DNA of 64,000 bases from assembly GCF_900112175.1 (NCBI RefSeq), contig NZ_FOYT01000001.1:1550001-1614000 (forward strand), written 5' to 3'. Below are positions 42,865-51,629 of this stretch, in pieces. This stretch comes from Halogeometricum rufum (GTDB taxonomy: Archaea; Halobacteriota; Halobacteria; Halobacteriales; Haloferacaceae). The position numbers and the translations under genes are program-made. The notes under the pieces were generated by a model that did no database searches, was not told the DNA's origin, and saw only the letters and a program-made list of their open reading frames with translations. How positions within the stretch are numbered: the first letter of the stretch is position 1; each line of letters starts with the position of its first letter.

Positions 42865-43815
42865 ATGAGACGGCGAGGCTACCTCCGTGCGGTCGGCGTC
42901 GCTGGCGTCGCGGCCGCCGCCGGATGCACGGGCGACGCCGCCGAAGCGGCTAATCGGACGAGCGACGCCGAGACGGACGCGGAGACGCGGACGGCGGCGG
43001 ACGGGTCGGGTCTCGACGCGACGCTCACGCTCGCCACGGCCACGACGGCGTACGACACCGGCCTGCTGGACGCCCTCCACGCGGCGTTCGCCGACCGGTT
43101 CGGCGTCCGCGTCAAGACGCTCTCGCAGGGGACGGGCGCGGCCCTGCGGACGGCGCGGGACGGCGACGCGGACGTCGTCGTCGCCCACGCCCGGTCGGCC
43201 GAGGACGAGTTCATCCGCGCGGGCCACGGCGTGAACCGCCGCGCCCTGATGCACAACGACTTCCTCGTCGTCGGCCCCGGCGACGACCCGGCGGACATCG
43301 CGGACCTCGCGGACCCCGTGGCGGCGTTCGAGCGAATCGCCGCGGCCGACGCCCTCTTTCTCTCCCGCGGCGACGACTCGGGGACCCACGCCCGAGAGCG
43401 GACGCTGTGGTCCCGCGCGGACGCCTCGCCCGGCGGACGCTGGTATCAGGCCACCGGCGACGGGATGGGCGACACGCTCAGGCAGTCGAGTCGCCGCGGC
43501 GCGTACACGCTGGTCGACAGGGGAACCTACCGCGTGTTCGCCGCGGACTCCGACCTCGCCGTGTTCGTCGAGGGCCCCCTCGGCGGCGGGCCTGACCTCC
43601 TTCTGAACGAGTACGGCGTCGTCCCGGTGAACCCGGCCAGACACGACGTGGCGTACGAACTCGCCATGCTCTACGTCGGCTTTCTCACCGGTCGGGGCGG
43701 GCAGTCCCTGATTCGGGAGTTCCGCGCCGCGGGCGAACGCGCGTTCGTCCCCGACGCCCTCTCGCCGGACCCGCAGTTCGGCCAGTACGTGCCGGAGTCG
43801 GCGTCCGACGGGTAG
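42865..43815 (+). CDS. Tungstate-type ABC transporter substrate-binding lipoprotein (TupA-like)
   Basis: A 316-residue protein. MRRRGYLRAVGVAGVAAAAGC is a Tat signal with lipobox (AAGC, Cys21). The mature part has the TupA hallmarks: LTLATATTAYDTGLLDALHAAF, DVVVAHARSAEDEF, HNDFLVVGP, and LFLSRGDDSGTHARE. It binds tungstate or molybdate outside the cell. No permease or ATPase gene is next to it here, so the partner subunits must be elsewhere or lost. An 18-bp palindrome lies upstream. Confidence 0.85.
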   Translation: MRRRGYLRAVGVAGVAAAAGCTGDAAEAANRTSDAETDAETRTAADGSGLDATLTLATATTAYDTGLLDALHAAFADRFGVRVKTLSQGTGAALRTARDGDADVVVAHARSAEDEFIRAGHGVNRRALMHNDFLVVGPGDDPADIADLADPVAAFERIAAADALFLSRGDDSGTHARERTLWSRADASPGGRWYQATGDGMGDTLRQSSRRGAYTLVDRGTYRVFAADSDLAVFVEGPLGGGPDLLLNEYGVVPVNPARHDVAYELAMLYVGFLTGRGGQSLIREFRAAGERAFVPDALSPDPQFGQYVPESASDG

Positions 43816-43879
43816 GCGGCCGCCGCGGCCGTCGGCCGGTGTGAGCACCCTTAAGAAGCGCGGGCGGTATCCTTCGACC

Positions 43880-44971
43880 ATGCAACCGAGGGACCTCTCC
43901 GCGCACGAGGCGTACGTACCCGGGCGCGGGGCCGAGGAGGTGGCCCGCGAACTCGGGATGGACCCCGAGGAGTTGACGAAACTGTCCTCGAACGAGAACC
44001 CCCACGGACCGAGTCCCGACGCCGTGGCGGCCATCGAGGACGCCGCGCCGGAGGTGCACGTCTACCCGAAGACGTCGCACGCGGACCTCACCGACGCGCT
44101 GGCGGAGCGATGGGACGTCACCGCCGAACAGGTGTGGGTGAGCGCCGGCGCCGACGGCGCACTCGACTACCTCTCGCGCGCCGTCCTCGAACCTGGCGAC
44201 CGGGTGCTGACGCCCGACCCGGGCTTCTCCTACTACCCGATGTCGGCGCGGTACCACCACGGCGAGGTGGCCGAGTACCGCCTCTCGAAGGCCGACGACT
44301 TCGCGCAGACGCCCGAGACGGTGCTGGAGGCCTACGACGGCGAGCGAATCGTCTACGTCACGACGCCGCACAACCCCGCGGGCACGGAGATGCGCCGCGA
44401 AGACGTGGTGGAACTGCTCGAATCCGTCGACGAGGACACCCTCGTCGTCGTCGACGAGGCGTACGGCGAGTACAGCGAGCGTCCGTCCGCCGTCGAACTC
44501 CTCGACGACCACGACAACCTCGCGGTCACCCGCACGTTCTCGAAGGCGTTCGGGCTGGCCGGCCTGCGAATCGGCTACGCCGTCGTCCCCGAGGCGTGGG
44601 CCGACGCCTACGCCCGCGTCAACACGCCGTTCGCGGCGAGCGAGGTGGCCTGTCGCGCCGCCCTCGCCGCTCTGGACGACGAGGCGTACGTCGAGACGTC
44701 GGTGGAGACGGCCCGGTGGGCCCGTCGGTACTACCACGACGAACTCGACGCGCCGACGTGGCCCTCCGGCGGCAACTTCGTCCTCGCGGAGGTGGGCGAC
44801 GCGACGGCCGTCGCCGAGGCGGCCAAGCGCCGCGGCATCATCGTCCGCGACACGAGCAGTTTCGGCCTGCCCGAGTGCGTCCGCGTCTCCTGCGGCACGC
44901 GCGAGGAGACGAAACGCGCCGTCGAGGTGCTGAACGACGTGCTCGCCGAAGTGGAGGCGACGAACCCGTGA
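43880..44971 (+). CDS. hisC: Histidinol-phosphate aminotransferase
   Basis: A 363-residue PLP enzyme converting imidazole-acetol phosphate to histidinol phosphate. Family signs: KLSSNENPHGPSP at the N-terminus, VDEAYGEY, the PLP-Lys in TRTFSKAFGLAGLRIGYAV, and the C-terminal CVRVSCGTREE with the carboxylate Arg. The ATG at 43880 fits the family; an upstream in-frame ATG is less likely. Its stop overlaps the GTG of the next gene (GTGA), so the two are coupled. Confidence 0.94.
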   Translation: MQPRDLSAHEAYVPGRGAEEVARELGMDPEELTKLSSNENPHGPSPDAVAAIEDAAPEVHVYPKTSHADLTDALAERWDVTAEQVWVSAGADGALDYLSRAVLEPGDRVLTPDPGFSYYPMSARYHHGEVAEYRLSKADDFAQTPETVLEAYDGERIVYVTTPHNPAGTEMRREDVVELLESVDEDTLVVVDEAYGEYSERPSAVELLDDHDNLAVTRTFSKAFGLAGLRIGYAVVPEAWADAYARVNTPFAASEVACRAALAALDDEAYVETSVETARWARRYYHDELDAPTWPSGGNFVLAEVGDATAVAEAAKRRGIIVRDTSSFGLPECVRVSCGTREETKRAVEVLNDVLAEVEATNP

Positions 44972-45483
44972 CCCGACGCGTCGTCCTCACCGGCACGCCC
45001 GGCACCGGCAAGACCACCGTCTCGGACCTCGTGGCCGAGCGAACCGGTCTCGACGCCATCCACCTGAACGACGCCGTCGCCGACGAGAAACTCTACACCG
45101 AACGCGACGTGGACCGCGATTCGCTCGTCGTCGACGTGGACGCCGCGAACGAGTGGTTGGGCGACTGGGAGGGCGTCCTCGACTCGCATCTGGCCCACCT
45201 GTTCGACGCCGACGTGGCCGTGGTCCTCCGGTGTCACCCCGAGCAACTGGCGACGCGCCTCCGCGAACGCGGCGAGGAGGAGGCCAAGATAGCCGAGAAC
45301 GCCGAGAGCGAGGCCCTCGACGTGATTCTCGCAGAGACGGTCGAGCGATTCGGCGAGGACGCGGTGTACGAGATAGACACGACGGACCGCACGCCCGAGG
45401 CGGTGGCCGAGGACGTGATAGCGGCCGTCGAGGGCGAGATGGACCCCCGCGCGGGGACCGTGAACTTCATCGACTACCTATGA
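44968..45483 (+). CDS. AK6/Fap7-type adenylate kinase family protein
   Basis: A 171-residue P-loop kinase starting at a GTG inside the hisC stop. The P-loop is LTGTPGTGKTTVSDLVAERTG; other motifs are HLNDAVADEKLYTERDVDRDSLVVDVD and VVLRCHPEQLATRLRERG. This is the Fap7/hCINAP group, which in eukaryotes acts in small-subunit ribosome maturation and has weak adenylate kinase activity; a similar archaeal role is inferred. The gene order hisC, Fap7-like, CDP-alcohol transferase is compact (7-base gap to the next). Confidence 0.9.
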   Translation: MTRRVVLTGTPGTGKTTVSDLVAERTGLDAIHLNDAVADEKLYTERDVDRDSLVVDVDAANEWLGDWEGVLDSHLAHLFDADVAVVLRCHPEQLATRLRERGEEEAKIAENAESEALDVILAETVERFGEDAVYEIDTTDRTPEAVAEDVIAAVEGEMDPRAGTVNFIDYL

Positions 45484-45490
45484 GGGTGCC

Positions 45491-46093
45491 ATGACGCTCG
45501 ACCAGTACCGCTCGGTCGCCAACCGCCTCCTGGAACCGTTCGTCGGCGCCGCGGACCGCCTCGGTCTGTCGCCGGACGGGGTGAGCGTCGTCGCCTTCGG
45601 CTTCGCCGTCGCCGCCGGCGTCGCGTTCTACCTCGGCGACCCCCTCTGGTACGCCCTCGGCGGCCTGTTCGTCTTCCTGAACGGCTGGTTGGACCTCGTC
45701 GACGGCGCCCTCGCGCGGGCACAGGGCATCGCCTCGGAGGGCGGCGACCTGTTGGACCACGTGCTCGACCGGTACGCCGACATCGCCATGCTCGTCGGCC
45801 TCGCCGCCGGCATCGACTCGTACGCGCTGGGTCTCGCCGCCGTCACGGGCGTCCTCATGACTTCCTACCTCGGGACGCAGATTCAGGCCGTGGGGCTGGG
45901 ACGCGCCTACGGCGGACTCGTCGGCCGCGCGGACCGCCTCGCCCTCATCGGCGTCGCCGCGTTCGTCGCCGCCGTCGTCCCCGGCCCGGTGTTCGGCCTC
46001 CGGGTGGTCGGGTGGCTGTTGGCGTTCTTCGCGGTCATCGGCCACTTCACCGCGCTCCAGCGCTTCTGGGGCGCGTGGTCCGACCTCGACTGA
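45491..46093 (+). CDS. CDP-alcohol phosphatidyltransferase (archaeal lipid head-group synthesis)
   Basis: A 200-residue membrane enzyme with about six segments. The catalytic signature D-G-x2-A-R-x8-G-x3-D-x3-D is present in LVDGALARAQGIASEGGDLLDHVLDRYAD. It moves a phospho-alcohol head group between CDP-activated lipid and an alcohol at the inner membrane face. Probable substrates are CDP-archaeol with inositol phosphate, glycerol phosphate or serine; the exact one is not evident. It follows the Fap7-like gene by 7 bases. Confidence 0.9.
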   Translation: MTLDQYRSVANRLLEPFVGAADRLGLSPDGVSVVAFGFAVAAGVAFYLGDPLWYALGGLFVFLNGWLDLVDGALARAQGIASEGGDLLDHVLDRYADIAMLVGLAAGIDSYALGLAAVTGVLMTSYLGTQIQAVGLGRAYGGLVGRADRLALIGVAAFVAAVVPGPVFGLRVVGWLLAFFAVIGHFTALQRFWGAWSDLD

Positions 46094-46137
46094 TTCGACG
46101 GCGCTGGACGGGTCTCGCCGGCCTGCCCGCGTCGTGC

Positions 46138-46146
46138 CTTTTATAT
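46138..46146 (+). promoter_or_regulatory. TATA box of the MBF1 gene
   Basis: CTTTTATAT, centred 28 bases before the ATG at 46170; this predicts a leaderless transcript and selects 46170 over an earlier in-frame ATG. Confidence 0.6.
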
Positions 46147-46169
46147 CGCCCCTCCGACTACGGTCTGGT

Positions 46170-46703
46170 ATGCCCCAGTGCGAAATGTGCGGCAAGGAAC
46201 GACCGTCGCTGACGACGGTCAAAGTCGAAGGGGCCGAACTCGAACTCTGCGACGACTGCAAAGAGTTCGGCACCGAAGTCCGCACCGAGTCGAGTTCCTC
46301 CTCGAGCACGAAATACTCGACGTCGAGTTCGTCGGGGTCGTCCTCCTCGTCGGGTTCGTCGGGTTCGTCGAGTTCCAGTTCGGGCGGTGGGTCGAGCCGT
46401 CGTCGCCGCGACATGTTCGACGACATGGACGAGATAGCGGCCGACTACGACGACCAGATTCGCTCGGCCCGCGAGAGTCGCGGGATGAGCCAAGAGGACC
46501 TCGCGGACTCGCTGAACGAGAAGGCGAGCCTCATCCGCAAACTCGAACGCGGCGACATCCTCCCGCCGGACAACGTGCGGACGAAGCTCGAACGGAAACT
46601 CGACATCTCGCTCGTCGAGGGCGACGACGACGAGGAGAGCGAGTGGTCCGGCGGGTCCTCGACGACGACGACGCTCGGCGACGTGGTCAAGCGGAAGGAC
46701 TGA
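46170..46703 (+). CDS. mbf1: Archaeal multiprotein bridging factor 1
   Basis: A 177-residue protein. The N-terminal zinc ribbon has CEMCGKER and CDDCKEF. A Ser/Gly-rich, low-complexity linker (about residues 41-77) is followed by RRRR. The Cro/C1-type helix-turn-helix (IRSARESRGMSQEDLADSLNEKASLIRKLERGDILPPD) is at about 100-145. Archaeal MBF1 contacts ribosomes and transcription components. The long Ser-rich linker seems longer than usual. An acidic tail ends the protein. Confidence 0.93.
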   Translation: MPQCEMCGKERPSLTTVKVEGAELELCDDCKEFGTEVRTESSSSSSTKYSTSSSSGSSSSSGSSGSSSSSSGGGSSRRRRDMFDDMDEIAADYDDQIRSARESRGMSQEDLADSLNEKASLIRKLERGDILPPDNVRTKLERKLDISLVEGDDDEESEWSGGSSTTTTLGDVVKRKD

Positions 46704-46742
46704 CGCCGCCACCCCGTTCTGCAGCCGATTTTTGGCTCGCGG

Positions 46743-47171
46743 TCACTCTCGCGAGATGAATCGCGCCCGGACGCCGACCGGGAGGTCCGTCACGACGCCG
46801 ACTGTGACCGGCACGCCGTCCAGACGGTCCGCGGCGTCCGGTCTGTCGAGGGCCTCCGCGCTCGCCTCGTCGCCGGGGCTGACCAGACGGAACGGTGCGG
46901 GGTCGTCCCTGTCGCCCGTCACGTCCGGTCGGTGTCGGAGGTACCCCTCGTCGGTTCGAAGGTAGAGGACGTCGGGCGTCGCTTCGAGCGCTGACAGCCA
47001 CTCGTTCGGCGAGACCGTCTCGACGTCCCGCCAGCCCGCGACCACCTCCACGATGGGCTGAAGCGCGCCGACGCGGGAACTGTCCGGGCCGTCTCCGAGG
47101 TGTCGTTGCAACGTCTCGGCGACCGCTGCGGGGTCGCCGTCCACCGGCGCCGATTCGTCCGGGTCGTCCAT
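46743..47171 (-). CDS. Conserved haloarchaeal protein, unknown function
   Basis: A 142-residue acidic protein beginning MDDPDESAPVDGDPAAVAETL. It has a helical start, then a likely alpha/beta core (VLYLRTDEGYLRHRPDVTGD, FRLVSPGDEASAEALDR, VPVTVGVVTDLPVGVRARF). No membrane segment and no motif that I recognise. It is divergent from tpiA, with 78 bases between the starts. The open frame continues far upstream over tpiA, which is a shadow. Confidence 0.68.
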   Translation of the reverse strand: MDDPDESAPVDGDPAAVAETLQRHLGDGPDSSRVGALQPIVEVVAGWRDVETVSPNEWLSALEATPDVLYLRTDEGYLRHRPDVTGDRDDPAPFRLVSPGDEASAEALDRPDAADRLDGVPVTVGVVTDLPVGVRARFISRE

Positions 47172-47224
47172 GTCGGAGTGCTGTCGCTCGGCCCCCAAAA
47201 ACGAGGGGGATGACCAAGCTATTT

Positions 47225-47240
47225 TGCTCAGTACCGAGTA
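47225..47240. promoter_or_regulatory. Near-match to the TrmB box at the tpiA promoter
   Basis: Minus strand TACT-CGGTACT-GAGCA against the halobacterial TrmB consensus TACT-N7/8-GAGTA, one mismatch. It lies just after a TATA-like CTATTTT (47219-47225) and before the tpiA GTG at 47250, a position expected for repression. Confidence 0.4.
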
Positions 47241-47249
47241 CCTTCTCTC

Positions 47250-47894
47250 GTGTTCATCCTCGTCAACCTCAAGGCGTACCCGTGCGACCCCATCGAAGTA
47301 TCGACCGCCGCCCGCGACGTGGCCGAGGAGTCGGGCGTCCGAATCGCCGTCTCGCCGCAGGCGGCCGACCTGCGACGCGTCGCCGACACCGGCGTCGAGA
47401 CGTGGGCGCAGCACGTGGACCCGAACGACTACGGCAGTCACACCGGCAGCACCCTCGCAGAGGCCGTCGCCGAGGCGGGCGCGGCGGGCACCCTGATAAA
47501 TCACTCCGAGAAGCGCCTGAAACTCGCCGACGTCGACGGCTCCGTCCGGGCGGCCGAACGCGCCGGACTTGAGACGTGCGTCTGCGCGAACAACCCCGCG
47601 CAGGTCGGCGCCGCGGCGGCCCTCGGCCCCGACTCGGTGGCCGTCGAACCGCCGGAACTCATCGGCGGCGACGACTCCGTCGCGACGGCCGACCCCGACA
47701 TCGTGCGCGACGCCGTCGAGGCGGCCGGCGAGGTGGACGAGTCGGTCGAGGTGTTCTGCGGCGCGGGCATCTCCACGGGCGACGACGTGGACGCCGCCGG
47801 CGACCTTGGCGCGACGGGCATCCTCTTGGCCTCCGGCGTCGCCAAGGCCGACGACCCGCGGGCGGCGCTCGAAGACCTCGTGGAACCGCTGTAA
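47250..47894 (+). CDS. tpiA: Triosephosphate isomerase
   Basis: A 214-residue archaeal-type enzyme interconverting dihydroxyacetone phosphate and glyceraldehyde-3-phosphate. Catalytic residues: Lys8 in VNLKAYPC, His in LINHSEKR, Glu in [10 protein letters not shown]; the phosphate loop is CGAGIS and LLASGVAKA. It starts at GTG. The shorter length compared with bacterial enzymes (about 250) is normal for archaea. Its promoter carries a probable TrmB site. Confidence 0.96.
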   Translation: MFILVNLKAYPCDPIEVSTAARDVAEESGVRIAVSPQAADLRRVADTGVETWAQHVDPNDYGSHTGSTLAEAVAEAGAAGTLINHSEKRLKLADVDGSVRAAERAGLETCVCANNPAQVGAAAALGPDSVAVEPPELIGGDDSVATADPDIVRDAVEAAGEVDESVEVFCGAGISTGDDVDAAGDLGATGILLASGVAKADDPRAALEDLVEPL

Positions 47895-47954
47895 CCGACC
47901 GCGAGCGTCGACCGCCCGTTCTACTCTGTTCTCGCGCACTCGCGTACGACGCGG

Positions 47955-48254
47955 TCAGACGTCGCCGACACAGCCGTAGAACACGCAGCCGAACAGCAGG
48001 TACGTCGGGACGAATCCGACGAGCAGGACGACGCCGAACGCGACGAGCGACGTCCCTCGCTCTCCGCTGAAGGGGGCGACGGCGACGCCTGCGAGTACCG
48101 CGAGACAGCCGAGTCCGGCCAGCGAGAACGTGGCGAGCGGACCGTATTCGGGGAACGGCCACGGAAAGACAGCGAACTCGGCGACGTTGAAGAACAGGAC
48201 GAGAAGCACCGTCTCCGCACCGAGTACCATCGACCGACGAGGGCCGTCGAGCAT
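47955..48254 (-). CDS. Small polytopic membrane protein, unknown function
   Basis: A 99-residue protein with about three membrane segments (MVLGAETVLLVLFFNVAEFAVF, TFSLAGLGCLAVLAGVAVAPF, VAFGVVLLVGFVPTYLLFGCVFYGC). Start at MLDGPRRS; MVLGAETV eight codons later is an alternative. It lies 9 bases after the HerA-like gene stop, so it may be co-transcribed with it. No family recognised. Confidence 0.6.
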   Translation of the reverse strand: MLDGPRRSMVLGAETVLLVLFFNVAEFAVFPWPFPEYGPLATFSLAGLGCLAVLAGVAVAPFSGERGTSLVAFGVVLLVGFVPTYLLFGCVFYGCVGDV

Positions 48255-48263
48255 CGGAGCCGG

Positions 48264-50045
48264 TCAGTCGTCCGCTTCGGCCCGCTCGTCGTCCTCGTCG
48301 CCGCTCTCCGCGTCGTCACCCATCGTCGGGACGAACGCGGCTTCGACGGCGGCGACGACGGCCGAGAGTTCCTCGTCGTCGAGTCTGTCGGCGAACGTCT
48401 CGCGGACGAGTTCGGGGATGGCGTAGGCGTAGCGTCCCCGACCGACGTGTTCGACGAACCCCGCCCGGCGGAGCGGGCCGTTCCGGCTGTACGCGAGTTG
48501 TTTGTCGCCGACTTCGCCCGCCGCGACGTGGGCGTCCACCGGGTCGCAGGCGTCTATCTCGCGGTAGAACGCGAGCATCCGGCGCGACTCCTCGGGGAGG
48601 GAGGCGACGACGTTCCGGAGCCGTTCGACCACGTCCTCGCGGCCGCTGAGCCCGTCGAGTCCGCTGTGCGCCCGTTCGGGGGCGACCGAGCGGTCCTCGC
48701 CGACGCCGTCCGGGCCGGCGTCCAGCCCCGGGTACGCGCCCGCCGTGGCCGCGGCGACGGCGTCCTCCACCCGTTCGTCCGTCGCGTCGTCCGTTCGGTC
48801 GTCGCCGGCCGCCGTCTCGGGAGCGTCCGCGTCGGCCCGCCCGTCGACGTCGCCGGGGTGTCCGTCGGCGTCGGCCGACTGGCCGTTCGCCGCGCCGGAC
48901 GCGCCGTTCGACGCGTCGTACTCGCCGAGTGCGGACTGCTTCTCCGATGCCTGGCTGAGGTTCCGCCCGTCCCCGCCGCGGTACGGCGCCTCGGCCTTCT
49001 GGAACATCGCCTGCGCGAACTGGTCGGCCATCTGCGACAGGTCGCGGGCCTCCTCCAACTCCCGCTCTAAGTCGCGAATCTTCGCCTCCTTCTTCTCTAG
49101 CTCCTGTCTGAGGTCCGCGATTTCGCTCTCGCGGCGGGCCTTCTCGTCGGAGATGTCCTGCAACTCCGAGACGAGGTTGCCGTCCACGGACTTCAGGTCG
49201 GGGCGTTCGAAGTCGTCCAGTCCGGGCGTCGCGCCCGCGTCGAACGTGTTCTTCTTCCTGAACTGGACGCGGCGGATGGACTCGGACCAGTCGGTGACGA
49301 GGAACGCCTCCCCGTTGGCCATGTCCTCGATGGCGTCGGCGTACTCCGAGCCGAGGATTCGCCCGACGACTTTCGTGTCGTTGTTCCACGTCAGGCGGTG
49401 CCAGCAGAGCCAGTCGCACTGGGTGATGAAGTCCTTCTTCACGTCGGCCGGTCGCTGGGAGATGCCGACGATGCCCAGCCCGTGCTTTCGGCCGCGCTTG
49501 CCTATCTTGATGAGCATCTTGCCCGCCTCGTCCATCCCGCCGCCCTCGGGGATGTACTCGTGGCACTCCTCGACCAGCATCAAGAACGGCTTCTTCAGCT
49601 TCTTCTCCTTGGCGAAGAGGTTCTTCGCCACCTCGGTCAGGAGTTCCTGCGCGTCGTCCTCGTCGAGGTAGCCCGACACGTCGAGGATGATGGGAACGTT
49701 CTGTTCGAGGGCCAGATGCGCCAGTTTCTCGGCGTGTTCGGGGCTGACCTGGATGTCGCACTCGTCGTCCGCGCCGGCGTGCAGGAGTTCGAACTGCTCT
49801 TTGAGGCCGTAGTACTCCCCGTCGGTGTCGACGATGAGGACCGGGAAGTTGTTCGACAGCAGTTTCTCGATGACGACCGACGCGGTGTTGGACTTCCCGG
49901 ACCCGGACTTGCCGGTGATGAACCCGCGGCCGGTCAGAATGTCGACCACGGGCAGTTCCACCGGCGACCCCGGGTCCGCGTCCGCGTCTCCCCCCACGCC
50001 GTCGCGCACGTCGGCGACGGTAATCGTCTCCGTGTCCTCGGTCAT
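48264..50045 (-). CDS. HerA-like ATPase with coiled coil and C-terminal winged-helix-like domain
   Basis: A 593-residue protein. The P-loop is GFITGKSGSGKSNTASVV, the Walker B FLMLVEECHEYIPEGG, and the sensor region HGLGIVGISQRPADVKKDFITQCD with a following arginine-rich part. This is the HerA/FtsK-type AAA group that moves DNA as a hexamer. A coiled coil (ISDEKARRESEIADLRQELEKKEAKIRDLERELEEA) is followed by a long acidic linker and a C-terminal part (LLAYSRNGPLRRAGFVEHVGRGRYAYAIP) resembling a winged helix. No NurA gene is adjacent, so it is probably a HerA paralogue rather than the repair HerA. Confidence 0.88.
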   Translation of the reverse strand: MTEDTETITVADVRDGVGGDADADPGSPVELPVVDILTGRGFITGKSGSGKSNTASVVIEKLLSNNFPVLIVDTDGEYYGLKEQFELLHAGADDECDIQVSPEHAEKLAHLALEQNVPIILDVSGYLDEDDAQELLTEVAKNLFAKEKKLKKPFLMLVEECHEYIPEGGGMDEAGKMLIKIGKRGRKHGLGIVGISQRPADVKKDFITQCDWLCWHRLTWNNDTKVVGRILGSEYADAIEDMANGEAFLVTDWSESIRRVQFRKKNTFDAGATPGLDDFERPDLKSVDGNLVSELQDISDEKARRESEIADLRQELEKKEAKIRDLERELEEARDLSQMADQFAQAMFQKAEAPYRGGDGRNLSQASEKQSALGEYDASNGASGAANGQSADADGHPGDVDGRADADAPETAAGDDRTDDATDERVEDAVAAATAGAYPGLDAGPDGVGEDRSVAPERAHSGLDGLSGREDVVERLRNVVASLPEESRRMLAFYREIDACDPVDAHVAAGEVGDKQLAYSRNGPLRRAGFVEHVGRGRYAYAIPELVRETFADRLDDEELSAVVAAVEAAFVPTMGDDAESGDEDDERAEADD

Positions 50046-50131
50046 CTATCGGTTCGTCTTCCCGCCGCCTCATAGTTCCTCCCCTCGCGTCCGACGCCCG
50101 GCGGACGGTCGATACCGCCGCCGTCCGGGCG

Positions 50132-51472
50132 TCAGTCGAAGTCGCCCAGCGATACCTGCCCGTCGGACCCGGTTCCGCGGGCGTTTTCGGACCCGTGACG
50201 GCGGGCGTCGTCGGTTCCGTCGGCCGTCGCGTCGTCCGCCGACTCCGTCGCCGACGACTCGGCCGCCCTCGCGTCCGACGGCGGCGACTCCGTCTCCCCG
50301 TCCGCCGCCCCCTCCCACCCGTCGAGGCTGGACTGGTCGGCGTCGGCGAACGAGAGGTTCGAGACACGCACGCCGACTTTCCGCGCCGCCTCGTCGTCGA
50401 ACTCTTCGAGCAGGTCCACGGCCACCTCGCGGACCAACTCGGGGTCGTCCACCGGCCCCGATAGCGACTGCGCCCGCGTGTTCACGTCGTACGGCGGCAC
50501 GACCACCTTGATGCCGATGGTGCGGTACATCGCGCCTCGACTCCGGGCGCGTTCGGCCACGTCGGCGGCCAGCGCGGTGACTATCTCCCGCTTCTCCGCC
50601 TCGTCTTCGGTCGCCTCGGCGAACGCCGACTCCCGCGAGAGGCTCTTCGGGCGACCGGTCGGCGTCACCTCCCTGTCGTCGACGCCGCGCGCCCTGTCGT
50701 GGAGTTCGCGGCCGCGGGAGCCGAACCGGTCTTCCAACTCCCCGGGGTCGGCCGCGGCCAAGTCGCCCGCGGTCTGAATCCCCATCTCGGCCATCGTCCG
50801 CGCCGTGACGGGACCGACGCCGTGGACTTCGGTGACCGACAGGGGGGCGAGGAACTCCCGCACCGTGCCCGGCGGGACGACGACCAGTCCGTCGGGCTTG
50901 TCGTGGTCGGACGCAACCTTCGCGGCGGACATGTTGGGCGCGACGCCGACGCTGGCGGGGACGCCCACCTCCCGGCGGATGCGCTGTTTGAGGTAGCGGC
51001 CGACGCCCTCCGCGAGCGTCCGGTCGTCCCCGTCGACCGTCTGCCACGACGTGCTGTCGGTTACGTCGAGATAGGCCTCGTCGATGCTCACCTCCCGCAC
51101 CACGTCCGCACAGTCGTGCAGAATCTCCTTGACCTCCGCCGCGACGGACTTGTAGTAGTCGATGTCGACGGGGCGGTAGTGGCCGCCCGGTTCGCCGTCG
51201 GCGTTCTCGACGCGGGGGAGGCGCTCGAGCGCTTGCGAGATGGGCTGGGCGCTGTCGACGCCGTACTCGCGCGCCTCGTAACTCGCCGTGGCGACGGCGC
51301 CGAACGACTCGCCGTCCTCGTACCCCATCCCGACGACGACGGGTTCGCCGCGGAGTTCGGGTTCCCGGAGGCGTTCGCAGGAGGCGTAGAAGCAGTCCAT
51401 GTCCACGTGCAGGACGATGCGCTCCGCGGCGCTCTCGCCGTGCGTCACGCCCGGGAGCGTCTCGCCCGCCAT
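50132..51472 (-). CDS. dinB: DNA polymerase IV (Y-family translesion polymerase)
   Basis: A 446-residue polymerase. The catalytic acids are in HVDMDCFYASCE and VSIDEAYLDVT. A helix-hairpin-helix region (VTEVHGVGPVTARTMAEMG) and little-finger domain (MYRTIGIKVVVPPYDVNTRAQSL) follow. A low-complexity acidic linker (about 375-435) leads to a C-terminal PCNA-binding box QVSLGDFD. It copies past damaged bases. It stands alone, convergent with nothing close; the HerA-like gene is downstream on the same strand. Confidence 0.95.
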   Translation of the reverse strand: MAGETLPGVTHGESAAERIVLHVDMDCFYASCERLREPELRGEPVVVGMGYEDGESFGAVATASYEAREYGVDSAQPISQALERLPRVENADGEPGGHYRPVDIDYYKSVAAEVKEILHDCADVVREVSIDEAYLDVTDSTSWQTVDGDDRTLAEGVGRYLKQRIRREVGVPASVGVAPNMSAAKVASDHDKPDGLVVVPPGTVREFLAPLSVTEVHGVGPVTARTMAEMGIQTAGDLAAADPGELEDRFGSRGRELHDRARGVDDREVTPTGRPKSLSRESAFAEATEDEAEKREIVTALAADVAERARSRGAMYRTIGIKVVVPPYDVNTRAQSLSGPVDDPELVREVAVDLLEEFDDEAARKVGVRVSNLSFADADQSSLDGWEGAADGETESPPSDARAAESSATESADDATADGTDDARRHGSENARGTGSDGQVSLGDFD

Positions 51473-51629
51473 CGGTGTCCCCTCGGAGGTGCAGGCTCCT
51501 TAGCCTTCCCAAAGCGCGGCGAAAGTGAAGCGCGGCGAACGAACCGAGCGCCGTCGCTCGTCGTCGCGTGGCATCCGAGGACGGAGGGAGGGGCGATACC
51601 GTCTCGACCGGCGTCGGCGCTGGGCCGGC

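Noticed and set aside
46290-46400. CRISPR-like or tandem repeat array
   Set aside because: The repetition is the serine-codon-rich coding sequence of the MBF1 linker, with no spacer-repeat structure.
48264-50045. Canonical repair HerA-NurA pair
   Set aside because: No nurA, mre11 or rad50 gene is adjacent, and the long coiled coil and C-terminal winged-helix-like part point to a paralogue.
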